The notes below the pieces were generated by a model, which was given only the letters and a program-made list of their open reading frames with translations, did no database searches and had not been told where the DNA came from. From positions 620,001-684,000 of the forward strand of contig NZ_CP023564.1 of the NCBI RefSeq assembly GCF_002407065.1: a DNA stretch of 64,000 nt, in the 5' to 3' direction. This document shows positions 23,798 to 31,055 of the stretch, one piece after another. Origin of the DNA: Brachybacterium ginsengisoli. GTDB lineage: Bacteria; Actinomycetota; Actinomycetes; Actinomycetales; Dermabacteraceae. A program made the position numbers and the translations under genes. Position 1 is the first letter of the stretch. Each line of letters starts with the position of its first letter.

Positions 23798-26545
23798 ATG
23801 AGCAGCACCGCCCACGGACCCCGCCTCCGCTCGCGTCTCGCGCGCGTCGGCGGCGCGACCGCCGCCCTCGCCCTCGGCCTGAGCCTCGCGCCCGGCATCC
23901 TGCCCTCCGCCCTGGCGGCCGCCGTCGCCCCCGGCGACCTCCAGATCAACGAGGTCTATGGCGGCGGCGGCAACTCCGGCGCCGCCTTCCAGAACGACTT
24001 CGTCGAGCTGGTCAACACCTCCGACGCCGACATCTCGATCGACGGCTGGTCCCTCCAGTACGCCTCGAAGACCGGCGCCTTCAACAACTCCCTGAGCCTC
24101 ACGGGCACCGTCCCCGCCGGCGGCACCTTCCTCGTGCAGCTCGCGGCCGGCAACGGCAACGGCGACCCGCTGCCCGCCGCGGACCTCACCGGCGGCATCA
24201 ACGCCTCCGGCACCGGCGGCGTGTTCGCGCTCTCCGACGCCGAGGGGAAGCTCGCCTGCACCGGCACCACCTGCGCCGAGGACCCGGCCGTCGTGGACCT
24301 CGTGGGCTGGGGCGGCGCCTCGACCTTCTCCGGCGAGGCCCCCGCGCCCGCCACCACCAACGCGACCTCCGTTGCCCGCACCGCCGCGACCGGCGAGAAC
24401 TCGACCGACTTCGCCGCCGGCGCGCCGACGCCGACCAACGCCGCGGGCGAGGGCTCCGGCGGGGAGGGCCCCGTCGATCCGGGCGACCCTGAGGAGCCGC
24501 CGGCCGACGCCGCCGAGGCGAGCATCGCCGAGATCCAGGGCACCGGCGCGGCCAGCCCGCTGGTCGGGAAGAACGTGATCACCGAGGGTGTGGTGACGGC
24601 GGTCTACGCCACCGGTGGTCTGAACGGCTACGTCATCCAGACCGGCGGCACCGGCGGGGCGCTGGACTTCTCCACCCACACCGGCTCCACCGCCGTGTTC
24701 GTCTACTCCTCTGCCACGGCCGGTCAGGTCGCGATCGGCGACTCGGTGCGCGTGACGGGTGAGGTCGCCGAGTACAACGGCTCCACCCAGATCACCGTCG
24801 GCGCGAGCGGCCTCGAGAAGCTCGAGCAGCCGCTGGAGCCCGTCGAGCCCGCCACCCTCGAGGGCGGCTTCCCCACCGAGGAGTCGCAGCGCGAGAGCCT
24901 CGAGCACATGCTGTACCTGCCGGGCGAGGGTGACTTCACCGTCACCGACATCTACAGCACCAACAAGTACGGCGAGATCACCCTCGCCATCGGCGACGAG
25001 CCGCTCCAGCAGGCCGGGGACATCATGGCCCCGGGTGCCGAGGCCACCGAGTACTTCGAGAGCCGCGAGAGCCTCAAGGTGCTGCTGGACGACGGCCGCA
25101 CCACCAACTTCCAGAGCACCCCCACCTCGCCGATGAGCTGGCTGACCACGGAGGAGCCCGTGCGCGTGGGCGCCGCGGCGACCTTCACCGAGCCGGTCGT
25201 GGTCGCCTACTCCTTCGACCAGTGGCGCCTGAACACCACCACCCCGTGGACCTCCTCCGACTCCGACGGGGTCGACTTCGAGGACACCCGCCAGGACGCC
25301 CCGGACGAGGTGGGCGGCGACGTGAAGCTGTCCACCTTCAACGTGCTGAACTACTTCACCACCCTCGGCGAGGACACCCCCGGCTGCGAGCCCTACACGA
25401 ACATGAACGGCGAGGGCACGAACGTGCGCGGCGGCTGCGACCTGCGCGGCGCGTGGGGCGCCGACGACCTCGAGCGCCAGCAGTCCAAGATCGTCGACGC
25501 GATCTCCGGCACCGGCGCGGACGTGGTGGGCCTGACCGAGATCGAGAACTCCGCCCGCATCGACGGCGACCCCGACGAGGCCACCGCGACGCTGGTCGCG
25601 GCCCTGAACGAGAAGGACGGCGCGGGCACCTGGGACTACATCCCCACCGACCCGGCCTACCAGGCGCTCGGCCTCACCGGCGGCCAGGACGCGATCACGA
25701 ACGCGATCATCTACAAGCCGGCCGAGGTGGCGCCGCAGGGCGAGGCGCAGATCCTCGCCGGCGACCCCGCGTTCGACAACGCCCGCGAGCCGATCGGGCA
25801 GGCCTTCGTGCCGCTCGAGGGCAGCGGCGAGGAGCAGGTCCAGGGCGAGCCGTTCTTCTTCTCCATCAACCACTTCAAGTCCAAGGGCTCCGCGGACGCC
25901 GAGGACTCCGGCCTGCCGGCCGATCCGGTGCAGGGCAACTCCCGCACCTCCCGTCTGCAGCAGGCCGAGGCGCTGCTGGCCTGGAGCGAGGAGACCGCTG
26001 CGGGGCTCGGCGTCGAGGACGTCTACCTGGGCGGTGACTTCAACGCCTACACCCAGGAGGAGCCGCTGCAGATCTTCTACGACGAGGGCTTCGTGAACCT
26101 CGCCGAGACCCACGACCCCGGCAGCTGGTCCTACAGCTACGGCGGCATGGTCGGCTCGCTCGACCACGTCATCGCGAACCCCTCGGGGGCGGAGCGCGTC
26201 ACCGGCGCGACCGACTGGCAGATCAACGGCGCCGAGTCCGTGATGACGCAGTACGCGCGCTACCAGAACAACATCACCGACCTCTACGAGTCCGGCCCCT
26301 TCGGCTCCTCCGACCATGACCCGATCGTGGTGGGCCTGGCCGGCGGCTTCTCCGAGGAGGAGCCCGGCAACGGCGGCGACAACGGGAGCGGGAACGGCAA
26401 TGGCAACGGGAACGGGAACGGGAACGGGAACGGGAACGGGCCGCGCGAGAACGACAACCGCGGCCCGGGGAAGAACAACGGCACCCCCGGCGGCAGCAAC
26501 AGCGGCATCGGCCACGGCGCCGGTGGCAAGGGCGGCAAGGGCTGA
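23798..26545 (+). CDS. Secreted ExeM/NucH-like nuclease with N-terminal lamin-tail domain
   Basis: 915 residues. A signal peptide ends near residue 42 (LAAAV). A lamin-tail (LTD) domain follows (about 45-190, LQINEVYGGGGNSGAAFQND), then an OB-like segment, then an endonuclease/exonuclease/phosphatase domain from about 500: STFNVLNYF, GLTEIEN, NHFKSKG, GGDFNAY, SLDHV and SSDHDP. This order matches extracellular nucleases of the ExeM type. The tail is a Gly-Asn repeat and ends in GKGGKG with no sortase signal, so release or loose association is expected. CAGGAG precedes the ATG. It degrades extracellular DNA/RNA to feed the neighbouring 5'-nucleotidase. Confidence 0.9.
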   Translation: MSSTAHGPRLRSRLARVGGATAALALGLSLAPGILPSALAAAVAPGDLQINEVYGGGGNSGAAFQNDFVELVNTSDADISIDGWSLQYASKTGAFNNSLSLTGTVPAGGTFLVQLAAGNGNGDPLPAADLTGGINASGTGGVFALSDAEGKLACTGTTCAEDPAVVDLVGWGGASTFSGEAPAPATTNATSVARTAATGENSTDFAAGAPTPTNAAGEGSGGEGPVDPGDPEEPPADAAEASIAEIQGTGAASPLVGKNVITEGVVTAVYATGGLNGYVIQTGGTGGALDFSTHTGSTAVFVYSSATAGQVAIGDSVRVTGEVAEYNGSTQITVGASGLEKLEQPLEPVEPATLEGGFPTEESQRESLEHMLYLPGEGDFTVTDIYSTNKYGEITLAIGDEPLQQAGDIMAPGAEATEYFESRESLKVLLDDGRTTNFQSTPTSPMSWLTTEEPVRVGAAATFTEPVVVAYSFDQWRLNTTTPWTSSDSDGVDFEDTRQDAPDEVGGDVKLSTFNVLNYFTTLGEDTPGCEPYTNMNGEGTNVRGGCDLRGAWGADDLERQQSKIVDAISGTGADVVGLTEIENSARIDGDPDEATATLVAALNEKDGAGTWDYIPTDPAYQALGLTGGQDAITNAIIYKPAEVAPQGEAQILAGDPAFDNAREPIGQAFVPLEGSGEEQVQGEPFFFSINHFKSKGSADAEDSGLPADPVQGNSRTSRLQQAEALLAWSEETAAGLGVEDVYLGGDFNAYTQEEPLQIFYDEGFVNLAETHDPGSWSYSYGGMVGSLDHVIANPSGAERVTGATDWQINGAESVMTQYARYQNNITDLYESGPFGSSDHDPIVVGLAGGFSEEEPGNGGDNGSGNGNGNGNGNGNGNGNGPRENDNRGPGKNNGTPGGSNSGIGHGAGGKGGKG
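26385..26441 (+). repeat. 6-bp tandem repeat encoding Gly-Asn
   Basis: Consecutive GGGAAC or GGCAAC/GGCAAT hexamers encode a run of Gly-Asn dipeptides in the C-terminal tail of the nuclease. Confidence 0.85.
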
Positions 26546-26568
26546 TAGGTCACGTCCTGCATGATGAG

Positions 26569-26596
26569 GGCGTCGGCGGTGCACACCGCCGGCGCC
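26569..26596 (+). terminator. Hairpin after the nuclease gene
   Basis: GGCGTCGGCGGTG faces CACCGCCGGCGCC, with one mismatch and a very short centre (the loop must open a few pairs). It lies between the nuclease stop and the permease start. Confidence 0.55.
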
Positions 26597-26630
26597 CCGC
26601 CGTTTCCAGTTCCCGTCTGAACGGATCACG

Positions 26631-27995
26631 ATGACCAGCACCTCCGGCGCTCTCGCGCGACGCCTCGGCCTGCGCGACGCGGTCGTCATCGGCCTCGCCT
26701 CGATGATCGGCGCGGGGGCCTTCGTGTCCCTCGGCGCCGCTTCGGACCTCGCCGGCGCTCTCGCCCCGCTCGCGGTGCTCCTCGCGGCCGGGGTCGCGCT
26801 GTGCAACGCCACCTCCACCGCGCAGCTCGCCGCCCAGCACCCGGCGTCGGGCGGCACCTACCACTACGGCCGGGAGCAGCTCGGGCCGTGGTGGGGCTTC
26901 CTCGCCGGATGGTGCTTCGTGCTCGGGAAGATCGCCTCCTGCGCCGCGATGGCGCTGGTCATCGCCGCCTACCTGGTGCCCGAGCCGGCGCAGCGGATCG
27001 TCGCCGCGCTCGTGGTCGTGGTGCTCACCGGCGTGAACCTGGTGGGCGTCACCCGCACCGCCGCCCTCGCCCGCGTGCTGGTGAGCGTCGCGCTGGTCGC
27101 GCTGGTGCTCACCGGGGCGCGGCTCGTCGGCGGCGTGCTGCTCGGGGCGGGGGGCTCGGCGGGCTCCGACGCGGCCGATGCCGGCGCGGCGATCCCCGGC
27201 CCGCTCGCGGGGTCGGCCGCGGGCCTGTGGGACGGCGGGCTGGCCGCCGTGCTCGGCGCCGGTGCGGGCGGTGCGGCCGGGATCGTGCTCGCCGTGGCCC
27301 AGGCAGCGGCGCTGATGTTCTTCGCCTTCGCGGGATACGCCCGTGTGGCGACCCTCGGCGAGGAGGTCGTCGAACCGCGTCGCACCATCCCGCGCGCGAT
27401 CCTGCTGGCCCTGGCCGTCGTGGCCGCGCTGTACCTGGCACTGTCGGTGGTGCTGGTCCTCGTGGGTCCGGCGCCGGGGGCGGACGGCTGGGGACCGGCG
27501 CCGTTCCTCACGGCGCTCGATGCGGTCGGCGCCGGGGGAGCGTGGCACGCGGTCATCACCGTCGGCGCCGTCGCCGCGGCCACCGGGGCGCTGCTCGCCC
27601 TGGTCGCCGGGATATCCCGCACCGCCCTCGCGATGGCGCGCGAGCGGGACCTGCCCCCGGTGCTCGCCCCCGTCAGCCCGCGCTTCTCGGTGCCGCAGCG
27701 CGCCGAGCTCGCCGCCGGGATCGCGGTGGTGCTGCTGGTGCTGCTCGCCTCGGACGTGCTCGTCGCCATCGCCGCCTCCTCCTTCGGCGTGCTCCTCTAC
27801 TACGCGATCGCGAACCTCGCCGCGCTCACCCAAGTGGGGCAGTGGCGGCTGTTCCCGAAGGCGATGCAGGTGATCGGCCTGGTCGGCTGCCTGCTGCTCG
27901 TCGCGGCCCTGCCCGGCCGCACCATCGTGGCCGGGGCGGCGCTGGTCCTCGCCGGCGTCGCGTACCGGGGCGTCGTGCTGGCCGTGCGCCGGTGA
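26631..27995 (+). CDS. APC family amino acid/polyamine permease
   Basis: 454 residues with about twelve membrane spans. TM1 has the APC signature VIGLASMIGAGAFVSLG, and the segment after TM6 (FFAFAGYARVATLGEEVVEPRRTIPRA, patterns FAG and GEEVxxPxRxIPRA) is diagnostic. It should be an H+-coupled amino acid or amine importer or exchanger. The Shine-Dalgarno sequence is weak (CGGATC only). It sits alone between a terminator-like hairpin and GC-rich palindromes. Substrate unknown; a link to nucleic-acid scavenging is not supported by the family. Confidence 0.87.
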   Translation: MTSTSGALARRLGLRDAVVIGLASMIGAGAFVSLGAASDLAGALAPLAVLLAAGVALCNATSTAQLAAQHPASGGTYHYGREQLGPWWGFLAGWCFVLGKIASCAAMALVIAAYLVPEPAQRIVAALVVVVLTGVNLVGVTRTAALARVLVSVALVALVLTGARLVGGVLLGAGGSAGSDAADAGAAIPGPLAGSAAGLWDGGLAAVLGAGAGGAAGIVLAVAQAAALMFFAFAGYARVATLGEEVVEPRRTIPRAILLALAVVAALYLALSVVLVLVGPAPGADGWGPAPFLTALDAVGAGGAWHAVITVGAVAAATGALLALVAGISRTALAMARERDLPPVLAPVSPRFSVPQRAELAAGIAVVLLVLLASDVLVAIAASSFGVLLYYAIANLAALTQVGQWRLFPKAMQVIGLVGCLLLVAALPGRTIVAGAALVLAGVAYRGVVLAVRR

Positions 27996-27997
27996 GT

Positions 27998-28011
27998 CCG
28001 GCCCGGGCCGG
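27998..28011 (+). terminator. 14-bp perfect palindrome after the permease gene
   Basis: CCGGCCCGGGCCGG lies directly after the permease stop codon. It may form the core of a terminator, followed by further GGCCGGCC-type sequences to 28068. Confidence 0.35.
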
Positions 28012-28065
28012 CCGCGCGCCGTCCCCGCGGCTGGCCGGCCGCCTACCTGGCCACCCGCCGGGCCG

Positions 28066-28115
28066 GCCGTACCCCGCCGTACCCCGCCCCAACCCGCCGC
28101 AACCCGCCGTACCCG
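28066..28115. repeat. 10-bp tandem repeat GCCGTACCCC
   Basis: Five consecutive 10-base units begin at 28066: two identical GCCGTACCCC, then GCCCCAACCC, GCCGCAACCC and GCCGTACCCG. The array is intergenic, between the permease gene and the ArsR gene. Confidence 0.85.
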
Positions 28116-28260
28116 CGGGTAAGGCGCGGTTCTGAACCAGAATCTGGATCAGGACCGCGCGTGACCGACGGGTAACCGGGTGGGACGACGGTGCTGATCC
28201 AGCACCTGCCTCTCATGCATAACCCTTGACTTATATGGATAGCGGCGGGAGGATGCGGGC

Positions 28261-28659
28261 ATGCACGCGCTCGATGTCCTCGGCGACCCCGTGCGGCGGA
28301 GGATCCTCGAGCTCCTCGCCGACGACGGGGAGCGCGGCGCGGGCGAGATCGGCGAGGTCGTCCAGCAGGAGTTCGGGATCAGCCAGCCGGCCGTCTCCCA
28401 GCATCTGAAGGTCCTGCGCGAGCAGGGCTTCGCGACGGTGCGCGCCGAGGGCAGGCGCCGCCTCTACGCGCTCGACGCCCGCGGACCCCGCGAGGCCCGG
28501 GACTGGCTCAGCCCCTTCGAGCGCTTCTGGCTGCCGAAGCTCGACGCGCTCGGCACCGAGCTCGCCCGCGGGAAGCGCCAGCGGCGCCTCGCCGCCCCCA
28601 CCGACCCCGCGCCGGGCACCCCGCCCGCCGCGACCACGAACCCCACGAAGGAGACCTGA
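28261..28659 (+). CDS. ArsR family HTH regulator
   Basis: 132 residues. The winged helix is complete: LGDPVRRRILELLADDGE, QEFGISQPAVSQHLKVLREQG and VRAEGRRRLYAL. No cysteine metal site is present, so it is of the metal-independent type often paired with SRPBCC (AHSA1) proteins. The pair here is separated by one base. The C-terminal tail is Pro/Thr rich. GGGAGG lies 8 bases before the ATG. An AT-rich stretch (28220-28240) with TTGACT upstream is the likely promoter and operator region; I cannot define its -10. Confidence 0.9.
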   Translation: MHALDVLGDPVRRRILELLADDGERGAGEIGEVVQQEFGISQPAVSQHLKVLREQGFATVRAEGRRRLYALDARGPREARDWLSPFERFWLPKLDALGTELARGKRQRRLAAPTDPAPGTPPAATTNPTKET

Positions 28660-28660
28660 C

Positions 28661-29326
28661 ATGGTCGACGTCCCCACCCAACTGCAGTCCGTCACCCGCA
28701 CCTACCGCGTCGACGAGCGCGAGGGCGACCCCACGCACGTCCAGTCCCTCGAACAGACCTACCCGGCCGCGATCGAGGACGTCTGGGAGGCCGTCACCAC
28801 CGCCGAGCGCATCCAGCGCTGGTTCCTGCCGATCAGCGGTGATCTCCGCGTCGGCGGGCGATACCAGTTCGACGGCAACGCGGGCGGCGAGATCCTCACC
28901 TGCGAGCAGCCCGCCGACGGCGTCGCCGAATACGCCGTGACCTGGGAGATGATGGGCTCGGTGTCCTGGCTGACGGTCCGACTGGCGGCCGACGGCGAGG
29001 ACTCCACCCGCTTCGAGCTCGAGCACACCTCCCGCACCGCCGACATCCCCGCCGAGATGTGGGAGACCTTCGGCCCCGGCGCCACCGGCGTGGGCTGGGA
29101 CGGCGGCCTGTTGGGCCTGTCCCTGCATCTCGGCGCCACCGAGGGCTCCCTCGCCCCGAGCGAGGCCGCGGAGTGGGCGGGCACCGACGAGGGCCGTTCC
29201 TTCTACCGCGGCGCGGCCGACGGCTGGGCCGTTGCCCACACCGCTTCCGGCGAGGACGCGGACGCCGCTCAGCAGCGGGCTGACGCCACCTACGGCTTCT
29301 ACACAGGCACCGGCCAGGAGGGCTGA
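28661..29326 (+). CDS. SRPBCC (AHSA1-like) family protein
   Basis: 221 residues. The activator-of-Hsp90-homologue fold is indicated by TYPAAIEDVWEAVTTAERIQRWF, LRVGGRYQFDGNAGGEI and the closing helix. Such proteins bind hydrophobic ligands; the function of this one is unknown. It follows the ArsR gene after one base and is almost certainly cotranscribed and autoregulated with it. GAAGGAG precedes the ATG within the ArsR coding end. Confidence 0.87.
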   Translation: MVDVPTQLQSVTRTYRVDEREGDPTHVQSLEQTYPAAIEDVWEAVTTAERIQRWFLPISGDLRVGGRYQFDGNAGGEILTCEQPADGVAEYAVTWEMMGSVSWLTVRLAADGEDSTRFELEHTSRTADIPAEMWETFGPGATGVGWDGGLLGLSLHLGATEGSLAPSEAAEWAGTDEGRSFYRGAADGWAVAHTASGEDADAAQQRADATYGFYTGTGQEG

Positions 29327-29338
29327 CCCTCCCGGGTC
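29325..29338. terminator. Short hairpin between convergent genes
   Basis: GACCC-TCCC-GGGTC occupies the 17-base gap between the SRPBCC and methyltransferase genes and starts inside the stop codon of the first. It is small, so efficiency is doubtful. Confidence 0.3.
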
Positions 29339-29343
29339 GCCGC

Positions 29344-30105
29344 TCAGACGGCCCGGGCGAGGACCACGTACTCCCGCCCGGGCCGGTCCGGGGCGTCGCG
29401 GATCTCCTGGACCGCGAAGCCCGCAGCGGTGAGCGTGGATCGCAGCTCCGCCTCATCGCGCCAGCGCAGCGTGGAGGTGGAGAAGAGGACGGAGCCGTCC
29501 TCGAAGGTGAACTCGTCGGAGAAGGTGACCAGCGGCAGCGCCACCTCGAAGGTGCGGGGCCGCGCCACCACGCGGCCGATGCCCGGCACCTCGTGCACGG
29601 ACTCGCCGTCGTCGGCCTGCCATGCCTCCCAGGCCCGGCGCTCCGGCCGGCGGCTCTCGAACACCAGCGTCCCACCCTTGCGCAGCGCGCCGCGGATCGC
29701 TCGGAGGTTCTCCGCCCACGCCTCCTCCGTGAGGAACACCTGGGCGACGTTGCCCGTCATCACGGCGGCATCGGCCGCGAGGCGGGGGAGGTCGGCGGCG
29801 GTGCCGTGGATCCAGGTCACCGCCTCCGCGCCGGGCTTGGCGCGGGCCACCTCGAGGGAGGCGAGCGCCGGGTCCGCACCGGTGACCTGCAGGCCCTCCG
29901 CCGCCAGCAGCGTGGCGAGCGATCCGGTTCCGCAGCCCACGTCGATCACGGTGCGGGCGCCGAGCTCGACGAGGATCGCGCGGTAGTGGTCGAGGTCGTC
30001 GCGCTCGCCGTCGAAGACGTCGTAGCAGGCGGCGAGGCGCGGCTCGGCGTAGATCGCGTCGGGTCCGGGCTGGTCGGCGGGTGCGGGGGAGGGGGTCTGC
30101 GGCAT
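29344..30105 (-). CDS. Class I SAM-dependent methyltransferase
   Basis: 253 residues. SAM-binding motif I (VIDVGCGTGSLATLLA) starts near residue 54, motif II (VTGADPA) follows, and a downstream motif reads LRKGGTLVFESRRP. The overall pattern matches the Methyltransf_25/YjhP-like family; the methyl acceptor is unknown. The -10 TACCGT at 30113-30118 leaves seven bases to the ATG and no Shine-Dalgarno sequence is present, so a leaderless transcript is likely. Single gene. Confidence 0.87.
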   Translation of the reverse strand: MPQTPSPAPADQPGPDAIYAEPRLAACYDVFDGERDDLDHYRAILVELGARTVIDVGCGTGSLATLLAAEGLQVTGADPALASLEVARAKPGAEAVTWIHGTAADLPRLAADAAVMTGNVAQVFLTEEAWAENLRAIRGALRKGGTLVFESRRPERRAWEAWQADDGESVHEVPGIGRVVARPRTFEVALPLVTFSDEFTFEDGSVLFSTSTLRWRDEAELRSTLTAAGFAVQEIRDAPDRPGREYVVLARAV

Positions 30106-30112
30106 GCGGTCG

Positions 30113-30118
30113 ACGGTA
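30113..30118 (-). promoter_or_regulatory. -10 element for a leaderless methyltransferase transcript
   Basis: TACCGT on the minus strand is followed by CGACCGC and then the ATG at 30105. No ribosome-binding site intervenes. Confidence 0.4.
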
Positions 30119-30185
30119 CGGTCACGCGGCCGACGGGGCGAGCGGATTTCTGGTCCATCCCCGCCCCCACCGGACGGCGCCTCCC

Positions 30186-30881
30186 TCAGACCAGCGAGGT
30201 CCAGGTGGTGTCCGCGTCGATCAGCCAGTGGTTGCGCAGGGTGAGCGCCCGCTCGGTCGCCGCGAGCGCACCGGCGATCAGCAGCGAGGTGTTCGCCCAG
30301 ACGGGCAGCTGGATCGGCGAGGTGAAGGTCCCGACCCGCTCGGCGACCGGATCCAGGCTCGTGACCAGCTCGAGCGTCTGCGGGACCATGAGCACCAGCC
30401 CCACCAGCAGCAGCACCACCGCGACGGAGCCGATGAGGGTGCTGGCCGCGGGGTGGCGCCGGCCGAAGCGCGCCCGGCGGCCCTCGAGGGAGCGGGGGTG
30501 GGGCCGCAGCGTGGTGCCCTTCCGTTCGCCTGTGGCGACATGGTGCATGCGGGTCAGCCCGTAGGAGCTGGTGGCCACCTCGATGACGCCACCGGGCACC
30601 TCGAAGGCGACGGGCGGGTTCGCGATGTGCACCTGGCGACCGTCGCGGTAGAGCGCGACCGGGGCATGCCGGGCGCCCTCGGCGATCTTCCCGCCCTCGA
30701 GCTCGGTGGCGAGGTGGCGCACGTCCACGGTGTAGTGGGAGGGTCGCCCCGCCTGCTCGTCGGGATCGAGGAAGAACAGGGTGCGGGTGAAGAGCTGCCA
30801 CCAGCGCAGATCCTTCATCGCGCTGCCGTCTCCGGGCTTGGCGCGGCCGATCTGACGGGCGCGCCGCAGACGCTGGAACAT
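30186..30881 (-). CDS. Membrane protein of unknown function with two transmembrane helices
   Basis: 231 residues; I do not recognise the family. The first 140 residues are soluble and basic and include FTRTLFFLDPDEQAGRPSHY and VRHLATELEGGKIAEG, followed by a beta-rich stretch. Two hydrophobic helices follow (about 148-168 and 190-210), with a short loop between them. The ATG is preceded by GAGGA. It is separated from the neighbouring disulfide oxidoreductase gene by 174 bases with a palindrome. A regulatory or scaffold role at the membrane is only a guess. Confidence 0.75.
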   Translation of the reverse strand: MFQRLRRARQIGRAKPGDGSAMKDLRWWQLFTRTLFFLDPDEQAGRPSHYTVDVRHLATELEGGKIAEGARHAPVALYRDGRQVHIANPPVAFEVPGGVIEVATSSYGLTRMHHVATGERKGTTLRPHPRSLEGRRARFGRRHPAASTLIGSVAVVLLLVGLVLMVPQTLELVTSLDPVAERVGTFTSPIQLPVWANTSLLIAGALAATERALTLRNHWLIDADTTWTSLV

Positions 30882-30967
30882 GGTCCTCCTCAGGCGGGGC
30901 CGGTGCGGTGGCTGACCCCTCCATTGGAGCTGATCCGACGTCGCGGGGACCAGTGCGATCTGTCATC

Positions 30968-30983
30968 TCCTCCCTAGGGAGGA
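30968..30983. promoter_or_regulatory. Perfect 16-bp palindrome (operator or terminator)
   Basis: TCCTCCCTAGGGAGGA is a perfect palindrome 87 bases upstream of the membrane-protein gene and 73 bases after the stop of the disulfide oxidoreductase gene. The absence of a loop favours protein binding over termination. Confidence 0.4.
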
Positions 30984-31055
30984 CCTCACATCCGTCGGTC
31001 GTCGGCAGTCGGCGGTCGGTGGTCGCTTTCGGCCCTCGGCGGTCAGTCGTCGCTG

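Noticed and set aside
23612-26857. Antisense ORF of 1081 codons opposite the nuclease gene
   Set aside because: Runs through the hairpin and across two genes and has only repetitive G/V/A/R composition; the plus-strand nuclease is clear.
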